This document shows positions 54,438 to 63,435 of a stretch of 64,000 bases of DNA, piece after piece. The translations under genes and the position numbers were made by a program. This DNA comes from Dolichospermum planctonicum (GTDB lineage Bacteria > Cyanobacteriota > Cyanobacteriia > Cyanobacteriales > Nostocaceae), in NCBI RefSeq assembly GCF_005402965.1, contig NZ_BJCF01000012.1, forward strand, positions 1 to 64,000, given 5' to 3'. The notes under the pieces were generated by a model that was not told the origin of the DNA, ran no database searches, and saw nothing but the letters and a program-made list of their open reading frames with translations. Every line of letters starts with the position of its first letter. Positions within the stretch are counted from its first letter, which is position 1.

Positions 54438-55481
54438 ATGACATCATTGGTGGAATTAAAACCAAAGGTATTAAGTGATTCACAATCCAAAGTTGAGGGC
54501 GCGCGTTGGCTGATTATTGGTGGTGGAGATCATGCCATCAAATTTGTTCAAATGTTATTAGCTGATAAACCATCACAAGAATTAGTTATTCTCACGGAAA
54601 ATCCCCATAATATCTCTGATATCTCCAACTTAGAAGAAACCGAAACCCAGATAACTTATGGTGGAAGTCTGAGCGATTTATCTGACTGGGTTCAGCAATC
54701 CTGGTCTGGCGTGGTATTGGGGACTCAAACAGGCCTCCATGAAACACAAGTGCAAACTCTGATGCAATTGCGACTGAAAGGTATTCCGGTTTATCGTCTA
54801 CCCGATATTTGGGAAACCTTATATCAAAAACTCCCTTCTTCCCTACTTGAGGATGAGTGGTTTACCTTTAGTAAAGGCTTTCTACTAGTATCTAGTGATA
54901 CTAGTAGAAAAATCAAGAGAGTTACAGATACAATAGTCACTATGCTATTATTTGTCTTACTATTTCCGCTCATGGTTTTGGTAGGACTGATGATTAAACT
55001 AGATAGTCCAGGTCCGATTTTCTATAGCCAATTGCGAACCGGACTCAACGGTAAACCATTTCGGGTTTACAAGTTCCGTTCCATGTATCAAGATGCTGAA
55101 AAACAGGGCGCACAATGGGCAAGCCAACGTGATTCCCGTATTACCAGAGTAGGACATTGGCTACGACTCCTGCGAATTGACGAACTACCCCAGATTTGGA
55201 ACGTGTTGCGCGGAGAAATGAGCCTGATTGGTCCTCGTCCAGAAAGGCCAGAATTTGATGTCAAGCTCAAAGAAGCGATTCCTTACTACGAACTGCGTTA
55301 TTTAGTCAAACCAGGAATCACAGGCTGGGCGCAAGTCCTTTATCCTTATGGTGCTTCCATAGAAGATGCCTACGAAAAGCTGTCCTACGACATATACTAT
55401 ATGAAAAACTATTCGCTCTGGTTGGATTTAGTTATCGCTTTTAAAACCATCAAAGTCGTCTTATTAGGTAAAGGCCGATGA
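54438..55481 (+). CDS. Exopolysaccharide initiating sugar transferase (polyprenol-phosphate glycosyl-1-phosphate transferase)
   Basis: The 347-residue protein starts the repeat unit of a surface glycan by moving a sugar-1-phosphate to a polyprenyl phosphate at the membrane. An N-terminal Rossmann-like part (RWLIIGGGDHAIKFVQMLL) leads to one hydrophobic helix (about 163-185). The bacterial sugar transferase domain follows (about 186-347): SPGPIFYSQLRTGLNGKPFRVYKFRSM, RITRVGHWLRLLRIDELPQIWNVLRGEMSLIGPRPERPEF and KPGITGWAQV. The GGGAG ribosome site supports the ATG at 54438. It overlaps galE by four bases (ATGA). WbaP/EpsE-type substrates are likely but unproven. Confidence 0.88.
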   Translation: MTSLVELKPKVLSDSQSKVEGARWLIIGGGDHAIKFVQMLLADKPSQELVILTENPHNISDISNLEETETQITYGGSLSDLSDWVQQSWSGVVLGTQTGLHETQVQTLMQLRLKGIPVYRLPDIWETLYQKLPSSLLEDEWFTFSKGFLLVSSDTSRKIKRVTDTIVTMLLFVLLFPLMVLVGLMIKLDSPGPIFYSQLRTGLNGKPFRVYKFRSMYQDAEKQGAQWASQRDSRITRVGHWLRLLRIDELPQIWNVLRGEMSLIGPRPERPEFDVKLKEAIPYYELRYLVKPGITGWAQVLYPYGASIEDAYEKLSYDIYYMKNYSLWLDLVIAFKTIKVVLLGKGR

Positions 55482-56479
55482 ATCAAAAAGTCTTGGTGAC
55501 AGGCGGTGCAGGCTATATCGGTTCTCATGTGGTCCGTCAACTCGGAGAAGCTGGTTATGACGTAGTTGTCTATGACAACTGCTCCACAGGCGTGCCTAAT
55601 TCCGTACTCCATGGTCAACTAATTATTGGTGATTTAGCAGATATAGACCGCCTTTACCAAGTCTTTGCCAAGCATCAATTTAGTGCAGTACTTCACTTTG
55701 CTGCCAGTCTAGTTGTCCCAGAATCGGTTGCGTACCCCCTTGATTATTACGCTAATAACACCCGTAATACCTTAAATCTGCTCCGCTGTTGTAGTGTCAT
55801 GGGCGTTAACCAATTAATTTTTTCTAGTACGGCCGCAGTTTATGGCGAGCCTCAAGAAAATCCGGTTACGGAAAATACTCCTACCTTACCGATTAACCCC
55901 TACGGACGCTCCAAATTGATGAGCGAATTAATGATTCGAGACTACGCCCTAGCGTCTCCTATGCGATATATAATACTGCGTTACTTTAACGTCGCCGGAG
56001 CCGACCCTGGGGGAAGAATCGGACAAAACTCACCGAATGCAACTCACTTGATTGCAAATGTTTGTAATGCTGCACTTAAACGCCAATCAGAATTAAAGAT
56101 ATTTGGCACCGATTTCCCCACCCCAGATGGTACAGGAATCCGAGATTATATCCATGTTGAAGACCTGGCCACAGCCCATGTAGATGGTTTACGCTACTTG
56201 GAACAGAACGGAGAAAGTCAAATTCTCAACTGTGGCTATGGCAAAGGTTATAGTGTTAGGCAAGTTGTGGAACAGGCGAAAGCTATTTCTGGGGTAGATT
56301 TTCCCGTGATTGAATTAGAACGTCGTCCTGGAGATCCAGCCTGCGTAACAGCTTGTGCGGATAAAATTAGGCAGGTATTGAATTGGCAACCCAAGCATAA
56401 TAATCTGGATGATATCATTTATAGTCATCTAGTTTGGGAAACCAGAAAGCTAAAAGATATAATAGATCCCACGGGTTAG
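55478..56479 (+). CDS. galE: UDP-glucose 4-epimerase
   Basis: The 333-residue SDR-family enzyme interconverts UDP-glucose and UDP-galactose. It has the NAD-binding GGAGYIGS (about 9-16), SSTAAVYGEP with the catalytic serine/threonine, and YGRSK (about 147) with the catalytic tyrosine and lysine. FNVAGADPGGRIGQ and RDYIHVEDLATAH are family signatures. It follows the initiating transferase with a four-base overlap and would supply galactose for the same polysaccharide. A 4-epimerase of related sugars is the alternative. Confidence 0.9.
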   Translation: MNQKVLVTGGAGYIGSHVVRQLGEAGYDVVVYDNCSTGVPNSVLHGQLIIGDLADIDRLYQVFAKHQFSAVLHFAASLVVPESVAYPLDYYANNTRNTLNLLRCCSVMGVNQLIFSSTAAVYGEPQENPVTENTPTLPINPYGRSKLMSELMIRDYALASPMRYIILRYFNVAGADPGGRIGQNSPNATHLIANVCNAALKRQSELKIFGTDFPTPDGTGIRDYIHVEDLATAHVDGLRYLEQNGESQILNCGYGKGYSVRQVVEQAKAISGVDFPVIELERRPGDPACVTACADKIRQVLNWQPKHNNLDDIIYSHLVWETRKLKDIIDPTG

Positions 56480-56525
56480 GGCAACAGGTGAGAGGGTTGG
56501 GTAGGTGTCAGGTTAACTGTAGTAG

Positions 56526-56545
56526 AGACGTTCCATGGAACGTCT
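56526..56545. terminator. 20-bp palindrome after galE
   Basis: AGACGTTCCATGGAACGTCT is a perfect palindrome 47 bases past the galE stop. This GACGTTCCATGGAACGTC hairpin is a common dispersed element in cyanobacteria. It probably separates galE from the wzc-like gene. Confidence 0.55.
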
Positions 56546-56723
56546 TTACATAGAGCAGACACTTTTAGAATGAAGCAGGAAGAAAAAACAGGAAGAATGT
56601 TAACATTAGTTAGCTTTTTTGGAGCGGATAACCTCTCACATTGACCACAGAAAGAAAAAAAATCTGGTAATTGTTAGCTTATGTTAGCTTTTTTTGCGGA
56701 ACTTATTTATTCGACAAGATGTC

Positions 56724-56752
56724 TTGGCTGTAGACTAAATAAGTGATAAAAT
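56724..56752 (+). promoter_or_regulatory. Promoter of the Wzc-like kinase gene
   Basis: TTGGCT (56724-56729) and TAAAAT (56747-56752) are separated by an ideal 17 bases and lie 24 bases before the ATG at 56777. The roughly 297-base gap before the gene also holds short direct repeats around TTAGCTTTTTT. Confidence 0.45.
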
Positions 56753-56776
56753 CAGTATATTTTATGAAATTAATAT

Positions 56777-58981
56777 ATGTCTATTAACCAAGAAGACCAG
56801 GATTCCATTGATATTCAACAGTATTGGCTGATCTTAAAAAGACGTTGGTTCGTCGCCTCAGTTGTGATGGCCTCCGTTATCTCAGCTACAGCCTTTATGA
56901 CTTACACACAAAAACCAGTTTACGAATCACAAGGTAAGCTCGTTTTTACGAAAAAAGATGCAGCTTCATCCTTGTCAAGTCTATCAGACAAGATGGGAGA
57001 ACTGGGCGGACTCACAAACCTCAGCAACCCAGTTGATACCGAGGCCGAAGTCATTCGTTCCAATCCCATTGTCACGAAAACTATTACCGAACTAAAGCTC
57101 AAGGGTAGAAAAGGCGCACCCATGACCACGGGTGATTTCCTGAAAATACTCAAGCTCAAAACTATCCGGGGGACGGATGTGATGGAACTTTCCTACAAGA
57201 GTACCGATAAACGAGAAGCCGCCAATGTAGTTAATTCCTTGATGAAACATTACCTGGCTAGTAATGTTAGCACTAACCGCGCCGAGGCGATCGCTGCCCG
57301 GGAATTTTTGTCTAAGGAGTTGCCAAAGGTAGAAAGACGAGTTACGGAAGCAGAAATAGCTCTGCGTCGGTTTAAAGAAAAGAACCGAGTCGTCGCTTTG
57401 GATGTAGAAGCCAGAGTGAGTTTGGAATCTTTAGGAAATTTAACTGAGGCCATTACCCAAAGCCAAGGGGAATTGGCCGCAGCTTATACTCGCTCCGTAG
57501 CATTACAAAATGAAATGAAACTGACTACACAACAAGCCGTTGATCTGAGCAGTTTAAGTCAATCCCCTGGGGTACAGCAGGTACTAACAGAATACCAAAA
57601 GACACAACACGACCTAGCGATAGCGCGAACCCTTTATACCAATGATAATCCCAAAGTAGTTGATCTATTACTGAAAGAAGCAGCCCAGAAAAAAGAACTA
57701 GAAGCGCGAGTTACCGAAACCGTTGGTAATTCCAACTCCTTACCCAAACAAAACTTGCAGATAGGAGAACTCAAACAGGCATTAACTCAGGATCTAGTCA
57801 AGTCAGAAGTAGAAAGATTGGCCTTGACAAACCAAGTCGGGGAATTACGGAAGGTATTTATAGTCAATAAAAGCCGTTTAGATAGCTTACCTCGACTCGA
57901 ACAACAACAGTTACAGCTACAGCGACAGTTGATGGTAGCACAAACCACCTACCAAGAACTGCTGAGGCAATTCCAGTTAGTTCAAGTCATGGAGAATCAG
58001 AATGTAGGTAATGCCCGGGTCATTTCGGAGGCTTTAGTGCCTGAGATTGCCGTCTCTCCCAAAAAGCCCCTGAATTTAGCACTAGGTGGCTTTTTGGGAC
58101 TCCTTCTGGGTGCAGGGACGGCACTCCTGTTAGAATCTATGAACCAAACCCTGAAGAATATTGAAGAAGCCAATCGGTTCTTGGGATTCCCCCTGCTGGG
58201 GACAATTCCCCAATATGGTGAAAAAAAGAGGAAAAATACCGTCGTGGAAGGTCTGCTGGAAGTGCCTTTACTGGATCAACCTTATTCACCAGTCAGTACA
58301 TCATTGGAAATGCTCAATACTAACCTGGGCTTCACCATTTCTGACAAAGAGTTACAGGTAATTTTGGTGACTAGTACAACGAGTGGAGAAGGTAAATCTT
58401 TTGTGGCGGCCAATCTGGCTGTAGCCGCATCCCATGTGGGAAAACGCGTGCTGTTAATAGATTGTGATATGCGTCGTCCCCGTCAGCACCGCATTTGGGA
58501 AATACCCAACCTGCTGGGACTGAGTAATATCTTAGCCGGTCAAAACGAGGTAAAACCAGCTATCCACACAGTATTCTCTAATGTGGATATGCTACCAGCC
58601 GGAAAAATTCCGCCTAACCCAGTGACACTTTTAGATTCCCAGCGTATGGCTGACTTGATTGAGGAAACTCGTCAGGATTATGATTTTGTGATCATTGACA
58701 CGCCACCCTTGACAGCCGTTACTGATCCCCTGATTATCGGCAAGTTTGCCGATGGCTTATTGCTAGTTGTCCGTCCTGGCCGGGTGGAATATTCAGCGTT
58801 GAAGTCCGCGAAATCATTACTCAATCAATCAAAAGTGCCTATTTTGGGCATGGCCGTGAATGGTGTTAGTGAGGAAAGCGGTTATGGTGGTTACTACTAT
58901 TATAGAGGTTATAGGGGTTATTACCGAGAAACAGAAGAAACCAGTAAGAACAACAAGTCTGTGGAAATTAATCTGAAATAA
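56777..58981 (+). CDS. Wzc-like polysaccharide co-polymerase and BY-type tyrosine autokinase
   Basis: The 734-residue protein fuses a Wzz-like chain-length domain with a tyrosine kinase. It has two membrane helices (about 28-45 and 434-452) with a long periplasmic coiled-coil region between them. The cytoplasmic BY-kinase has Walker A TTSGEGKS (534-541), Walker A' LLIDCDMRRP and Walker B VIIDTPP (about 638-644). A tyrosine-rich tail (SGYGGYYYYRGYRGYYRE) provides autophosphorylation sites. Known relatives control polymer length and export of exopolysaccharide. It follows galE behind its own promoter and a palindrome. The stop codon is also the start of a 0.55-kb repeat. Confidence 0.92.
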   Translation: MSINQEDQDSIDIQQYWLILKRRWFVASVVMASVISATAFMTYTQKPVYESQGKLVFTKKDAASSLSSLSDKMGELGGLTNLSNPVDTEAEVIRSNPIVTKTITELKLKGRKGAPMTTGDFLKILKLKTIRGTDVMELSYKSTDKREAANVVNSLMKHYLASNVSTNRAEAIAAREFLSKELPKVERRVTEAEIALRRFKEKNRVVALDVEARVSLESLGNLTEAITQSQGELAAAYTRSVALQNEMKLTTQQAVDLSSLSQSPGVQQVLTEYQKTQHDLAIARTLYTNDNPKVVDLLLKEAAQKKELEARVTETVGNSNSLPKQNLQIGELKQALTQDLVKSEVERLALTNQVGELRKVFIVNKSRLDSLPRLEQQQLQLQRQLMVAQTTYQELLRQFQLVQVMENQNVGNARVISEALVPEIAVSPKKPLNLALGGFLGLLLGAGTALLLESMNQTLKNIEEANRFLGFPLLGTIPQYGEKKRKNTVVEGLLEVPLLDQPYSPVSTSLEMLNTNLGFTISDKELQVILVTSTTSGEGKSFVAANLAVAASHVGKRVLLIDCDMRRPRQHRIWEIPNLLGLSNILAGQNEVKPAIHTVFSNVDMLPAGKIPPNPVTLLDSQRMADLIEETRQDYDFVIIDTPPLTAVTDPLIIGKFADGLLLVVRPGRVEYSALKSAKSLLNQSKVPILGMAVNGVSEESGYGGYYYYRGYRGYYRETEETSKNNKSVEINLK

Positions 58982-59527
58982 GGCTTGACTTTATTCCCTG
59001 CCCATGCAACAATATAAAACTGAGATGTGTTATAATTTGTTGGTTTGACACAAAAACAGTTTTTACATCTGTAGGATTAATTGAATGATCACCGTTTTGG
59101 GAGTTGAGCTTTGATGGTCTTAGGATCTCAGTTCCTCCCTCGCAACCTGCTCGTAACTGAGAAGGCCAAAGCAGGGGAAAACTATGTCTAATTATGGGAT
59201 TCTGGTATTTTGATGCGATCGCCAACCAATACTGATGGAAAAAACCGATATTCTGCCTGTATTGTCGGGAATAGAGTTAAAATTAACTGTTGATGATGTA
59301 TTTGGCTGGTTGAAAATGGCTTAATCAAGCATTACCTTAGAGAAGGTAAGAGTTTTACTAATGAAGTTATCTCCTCGCCACCGATGTCAAATTAGCCCCT
59401 ATGGGGATGCCATTGCAGGATATATGACTGAATCAACATTGATTGTTTAAACTAAATAACCCACAGATAGATAGTTTACACCAGATTTTGTTAAGCCACC
59501 GACACAAGACGAATTACTCTACGATTA
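58974..59527. repeat. About 0.55-kb direct repeat, copy 1 (left boundary of the glycan cassette)
   Basis: From the last bases of the wzc-like gene (TGAAATA...) to about 59527 the sequence matches the window's right end (63436-64000) with point differences and small indels. Shared landmarks are GGCTTGACTTTATTCCCTGC, ACATCTGTAGGATTAATTGA and ACACAAGACGAATTACT. A 29-codon frame (59235-59324, MEKTDILPVLSGIELKLTVD...) is intact in both copies. No complete gene is visible. It may be the debris of a duplicated gene or an element end. Confidence 0.85.
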
Positions 59528-59559
59528 ATGAACTCTAATAGAATCGAAAAAACTATATT

Positions 59560-59826
59560 GTTTTTGAGTCTCCTTATTTAATATTAGTAGAAGCTAAAAA
59601 AGACAACTTTGAGTAAGGGTGGGGACAATGTTTAGCCGAATTAATTGCCGCTCAGAAGCTAAACAATCAACCGTAACAATTACTATGTGGTATTGTTTTT
59701 AATGTTAAAATATGGGAATTTGGACAACTGCGAGAACAAGATTTTACTAAAAATATCCAAGAGTATAGTATATCTAATTTAGATAAATTATTTGCCGGAC
59801 TTAACTATGTTTTTGGACAAAGTTAG
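59560..59826 (+). pseudogene. Decayed PD-(D/E)XK-like hypothetical gene
   Basis: In one frame the sequence reads VFESPYLILVEAKKDNFE, stop, GWGQCLAELIAAQKLNNQP, stop, QLLCGIVFNVKIWEFGQLREQDFTKNI... to a TAG at 59824-59826. The VEAKK motif fits the E-x-K of PD-(D/E)XK nuclease-like cyanobacterial proteins. Two in-frame TAA codons (59614 and 59674), at least one consistent with CAA to TAA change, show it is inactive. The 5' part is not readable in frame. It is continuous with the repeat copy 1; whether copy 2 continues into it lies beyond the window. Confidence 0.65.
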
Positions 59827-59921
59827 TTATTTACGCCAAGAAATATGCCCAAAATGAAAATTGGCTCATGCTAAGTAAATTAACTTTCAAAAAAAGTTGT
59901 CATTTCGTAAATCAAGTGATA

Positions 59922-59955
59922 GTATAAGTTTACTTATATAAGTTTACTTATATAG
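59922..59955. repeat. Tandem TATAAGTTTACTTA repeat upstream of the GT2 gene
   Basis: Two adjacent copies of TATAAGTTTACTTA lie about 95 bases upstream of the glycosyltransferase gene. The same core (ATAAGTTTACTT) also appears near 34113. It could be a promoter-region operator; no clean -35/-10 pair is seen. I see nothing else between 59827 and 60047. Confidence 0.5.
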
Positions 59956-60047
59956 TAAATGGGTAATTAATACAATTGTTGTTTTATTCCTGACTTTTTC
60001 CATTTTGTCCTTGTTGTAAGCTTAAATAGTCCTATTAAATAATAATA

Positions 60048-60959
60048 ATGAGTTTAACTGCTAGTATCATAATTAGAACTTATAATGAGCAACGATATCT
60101 TGAAAAACTGCTCAAAGAAATTCAGAACCAGGTGGTAGATGATTTAGTATATGAAGTAATCATTGTTGACTCTGGTTCTACAGATAAAACGCTAGAAATA
60201 GCCCATAAATTTAATTCCAAAATTCTAAACATCAAAAAATCCGAATTTTCGTTTGGGCGTTCCTTGAATATTGGTTGTGCCGCAGCTACTGGAGATTACT
60301 TAATATTTATTAGTGGACATTGTGTGCCAGTTAATGAGTATTGGCTAATGAGGTTAATCAACCCGTTGATAGTCAAAAATATTGACATTACCTATGGTCG
60401 TCAATTAGGTGGAGAAACCACAAAGTTTAGTGAAAATCAGCTTTTTGATAAATTCTTTCCGAAAGATAGTCAAATTCCTCAGAAAAGTTTTTTCTGTAAT
60501 AACGCTAACTCTGCGATCTTAAAAAGTGTGTGGAAAAAATATAAATTCGACGAATCTCTAACGGGATTAGAAGATATGTACTTAGGTAAACAAGTTGTTG
60601 CTGCTGGTGGCTTGATTGGCTATGTTGCCGAAGCAGCTGTTTATCATTATCATGATGAATCTTGGAGTGTGGTAAAAAGGCGTTACGAGCGAGAAGCGAT
60701 CGCACTGCAAGAAATTATGCCAGAAGTGCAAATTAACTTGGGAGATTTTCTCAGATATTTTATTAGTGCGGTGTTACTAGATGCTGGTAGTGCGTTGCAA
60801 CAGAAAAAGTTATCCAGTCAAGTTGGTGAAATATTTATGTTTCGGTTAATGCAGTTTTGGGGGTCATATCGCGGTAACCATGAACATAGAAAAATTTCTG
60901 CACAAATGAAAGAAATGTATTTCTATCCTCGAAATATTTCTAAGGAAAATTATTCTTAA
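60048..60959 (+). CDS. Family 2 glycosyltransferase
   Basis: The 303-residue cytoplasmic GT-A enzyme begins SIIIRTYNEQRYLEKLLKEI, with DSGSTDKTLEIA (about 41-52, nucleotide-binding) and the later acidic ETTKFSENQ and GLEDMYLGKQ regions. A membrane-association segment may lie near 235-250. It would add one sugar to a polysaccharide chain; donor and acceptor cannot be read. It is the first gene of a same-strand four-gene cassette placed between two copies of a 0.55-kb repeat. Confidence 0.85.
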   Translation: MSLTASIIIRTYNEQRYLEKLLKEIQNQVVDDLVYEVIIVDSGSTDKTLEIAHKFNSKILNIKKSEFSFGRSLNIGCAAATGDYLIFISGHCVPVNEYWLMRLINPLIVKNIDITYGRQLGGETTKFSENQLFDKFFPKDSQIPQKSFFCNNANSAILKSVWKKYKFDESLTGLEDMYLGKQVVAAGGLIGYVAEAAVYHYHDESWSVVKRRYEREAIALQEIMPEVQINLGDFLRYFISAVLLDAGSALQQKKLSSQVGEIFMFRLMQFWGSYRGNHEHRKISAQMKEMYFYPRNISKENYS

Positions 60960-61003
60960 ATTTATTCTTAAATCATTATTCAGACACAACAAAAGCAGCC
61001 ATC

Positions 61004-61708
61004 ATGTCAAAAACACTAAAAATAGTTGCTCTTTTACCAATGAAAGCCAACAGTGAAAGAGTTAAAGGCAAAAATTTTAAATTTCTGCATAAAAAACCGC
61101 TTTTCCAATGGATATTGGATAGCCTGACTGCAATTCCCGAAATCTCAAAAGTTGTCATCAATACTGATGCTCGTGCTATTTTAGCATCACATCAATTAGT
61201 TGATTCAGAAAAAGTACAAATAAGAGACAGAAAGCCAGAGATTTGCGGTGATTTTGTCAGTATGAATCTAGTCATAGGAGATGATATCGCTAATGTCCCA
61301 GCCGATGTTTATCTCATGACTCATACAACCAATCCTCTCTTGAGTTCCGCAACTATTCAAAAGGCGCTACAGCGGTTTTTAGATGCCAGGGAAAATGGCA
61401 GTGCAGACTCCTTATTTACAGTCAACCGCTTTCAAACACGGTTTTATCGAGAGGATGGTACAGCAATCAATCATGACCCTAATAACTTGATTAGAACTCA
61501 AGATTTAGAACCTTGGTATGAAGAAAACTCTAACCTCTACATCTTTACGGCTGAGAGCTTTGCTGCTACAGGTGCTAGAATTGGCAAAAAGCCGATTTTG
61601 TTTGAAACACCCCGTTTAGAATCTATAGACATAGATGATCAAACCGACTGGTATTTGGCAGAATCAGTTGCCCAGTTTATGGAATTTCAAACAATAGAAA
61701 CAGCTTAA
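61004..61708 (+). CDS. CMP-sugar synthetase (acylneuraminate/Kdo cytidylyltransferase family)
   Basis: The 234-residue nucleotidyltransferase starts with the CTP-binding ALLPMKANSERVKGKNFKFL (about 9-28), followed by FQWILDSL, VVINTDA and HTTNPLLSSATI (about 105-116). It activates an eight- or nine-carbon 2-keto sugar acid as a CMP-sugar, or a related compound. The family spans NeuA and KdsB; the sequence does not decide between them. Next to a 2-hydroxyacid dehydrogenase and an SDR, the substrate may be an unusual keto acid. Confidence 0.8.
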   Translation: MSKTLKIVALLPMKANSERVKGKNFKFLHKKPLFQWILDSLTAIPEISKVVINTDARAILASHQLVDSEKVQIRDRKPEICGDFVSMNLVIGDDIANVPADVYLMTHTTNPLLSSATIQKALQRFLDARENGSADSLFTVNRFQTRFYREDGTAINHDPNNLIRTQDLEPWYEENSNLYIFTAESFAATGARIGKKPILFETPRLESIDIDDQTDWYLAESVAQFMEFQTIETA

Positions 61709-61726
61709 AATAATGAAATTAAAATT

Positions 61727-62659
61727 ATGAAAGTTTTAGTTACTTGCCCACCAATGATTGGTTTGATTGACACATTCAAACCCGTGTTTAGTGCCAAGGG
61801 AATTGAAGTTGATTGCCCTCATGTTGTCCAAACTCTTTCAGTAGAAGAACTGAAATCTTTAGTTCCTCAGTATGATGGCTGGATAATTGGTGATGATCCA
61901 GCAACCAAAGAAGTATTTATGGCTGGTAAGTTGGGTAAACTGAAAGCAGCAGTGAAATGGGGCGTTGGTGTAGATAATGTGGATTTTGTAGCTGCTAAAG
62001 AATTGGAGATTCCCATTGCCAATACTCCCCGAATGTTCGGCACTGAAGTAGCAGATATTGCAGTGGGTTACGTTATTGGGTTAGCAAGACAAACGTTCTT
62101 CATTGACAGGGGTGTGAGACTGGGAAAATGGTTGAAGCCTTCTGGTATATCTCTGTCCGAAAAAACAGTAGCTTTATTAGGGTTTGGTGACATTGGCAGA
62201 AATACAGCCAAACGGTTATTAGCTGCTGATATGCGAGTTATTGCTTATGATCCTTATTTTCAACCAGCAGCGGGATTAGAAACTGTTGAATCTGCCCAGT
62301 GGCCTAACCGGCTAGATGAGGCTGATTTTATTGTCTTGACTTGCGCCCTAACTCCAGATAATTGGCATATATTAAATAAGGAAACTTTAGCTTTAGCAAA
62401 AAGAGGGCTGCGGATTGTTAATGTAGCACGCGGGCCATTAATTGATGAAGTAGCTTTAGCTGAAGCGTTGGCATCGGGACAGGTATATTCAGTAGCATTG
62501 GATGTTTTTGAAGTCGAACCATTGCCTGAAGAATCACCGCTACGACAATTTGAACAGTGTATTTTTGGCTCTCACAACGCCTCAAATACTGTGGATGCGG
62601 TTCATCGTGCTAGTGAACGAGCGATCGCACTTTTGTTTGACTTTCTGGGTGTAAGCTGA
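61727..62659 (+). CDS. D-2-hydroxyacid dehydrogenase (phosphoglycerate dehydrogenase-like)
   Basis: The 310-residue NAD-dependent dehydrogenase has the Rossmann signature VALLGFGDIGRNTAKRLL (about 148-165). ALTPDNWHILNKETLALAKRGLRIVNVARGPLIDEVALAEAL carries the catalytic arginine and glutamate region. The catalytic histidine is in the FGSHNASN region near 285. The ACT-type regulatory domain of SerA is missing, so a dedicated sugar-acid role in this cassette is likelier than serine synthesis. It lies 18 bases after the CMP-sugar synthetase and overlaps the SDR gene by one base (TGATG). Confidence 0.82.
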   Translation: MKVLVTCPPMIGLIDTFKPVFSAKGIEVDCPHVVQTLSVEELKSLVPQYDGWIIGDDPATKEVFMAGKLGKLKAAVKWGVGVDNVDFVAAKELEIPIANTPRMFGTEVADIAVGYVIGLARQTFFIDRGVRLGKWLKPSGISLSEKTVALLGFGDIGRNTAKRLLAADMRVIAYDPYFQPAAGLETVESAQWPNRLDEADFIVLTCALTPDNWHILNKETLALAKRGLRIVNVARGPLIDEVALAEALASGQVYSVALDVFEVEPLPEESPLRQFEQCIFGSHNASNTVDAVHRASERAIALLFDFLGVS

Positions 62660-63396
62660 TGCCGAAAAGTGTCCTTGTTACAGGAGCCAATGGTGGTATT
62701 GGTAAAGCGCTATGTAAAGTTTTTGCAGATGCTGGCTATTTCGTCATAGCCTCAGATCAAGTTACAGGGGATTGTGCTTGTGATGTTTTCATTCAAGCTA
62801 ATATTGAAACACTGTGTATTGATCCAGAGTATCGCACCAATATTTTTGCTCAAATGCGCGGATACTTGAGTGAGCAAGGTCTATTTGCTTTAGTCAATAA
62901 TGCTGCTGTTCAAATATTGGGTAAGACAGAGGAAATTCAAGTAGAACAATGGCGACGGACTTTAGATACAAATTTGATTGCGCCTTTTCTGCTAGTTCAG
63001 GGTTTGTTACCAGAATTGAAAAAAGCTAGGGGTTCAGTAGTTAATATTTCTAGTGTTCATGCTATAAGTACAAAGCCAGGATTTGTTTGTTATGCCACGA
63101 GCAAAAGTGCTTTAGTGGGGATGACAAAGGCTATGGCAGTAGATTTGGGGGCTGACCTGCGGATTAATGCAATCTGCCCTGGCGCTACTGCTACACCAAT
63201 GCTATTGGCTGGATTTGAGGGTAAGGAGGAAGAGTTTCAGCAATTATCAAATATGCACCCCTTGGGGAGGATTGCCCAACCAGAGGAAATTGCTAGTGTA
63301 GCCTTATTTTTGGTGTCACAAGAAGCAAGTTTTATTACTGGTGCGTCTTTGAGTGTGGATGGAGGAATTGGGAGCAGGTTGCATGATCCTGTTTAA
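62659..63396 (+). CDS. Short-chain dehydrogenase/reductase
   Basis: The 245-residue SDR has the cofactor motif TGANGGIG (about 8-15), NNAA, the catalytic serine in VNISSVHAIS and the Y-x-x-x-K motif in CYATSKSALVGM (about 145-156). It ends with a typical FITGASLSVDGGIGSR. It starts with ATG in the stop codon of the preceding gene, so the two are translationally coupled. It probably reduces or oxidises a sugar intermediate of the same pathway. Confidence 0.85.
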   Translation: MPKSVLVTGANGGIGKALCKVFADAGYFVIASDQVTGDCACDVFIQANIETLCIDPEYRTNIFAQMRGYLSEQGLFALVNNAAVQILGKTEEIQVEQWRRTLDTNLIAPFLLVQGLLPELKKARGSVVNISSVHAISTKPGFVCYATSKSALVGMTKAMAVDLGADLRINAICPGATATPMLLAGFEGKEEEFQQLSNMHPLGRIAQPEEIASVALFLVSQEASFITGASLSVDGGIGSRLHDPV

Positions 63397-63435
63397 ACAC
63401 AATGTTAATCTCATCAAGGCGGAAATAAATTAAGT

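Noticed and set aside
58985-59036. A promoter (TTGACT and TATAAT) inside repeat copy 1.
   Set aside because: The spacing of 40 bases is far from the normal 17, so the two boxes cannot form a promoter together.
59235-59324. The 29-codon frame present in both repeat copies as a conserved small protein.
   Set aside because: It is intact in both copies, but recent duplication alone explains this. No ribosome site or family supports it, so it is listed only as part of the repeat.
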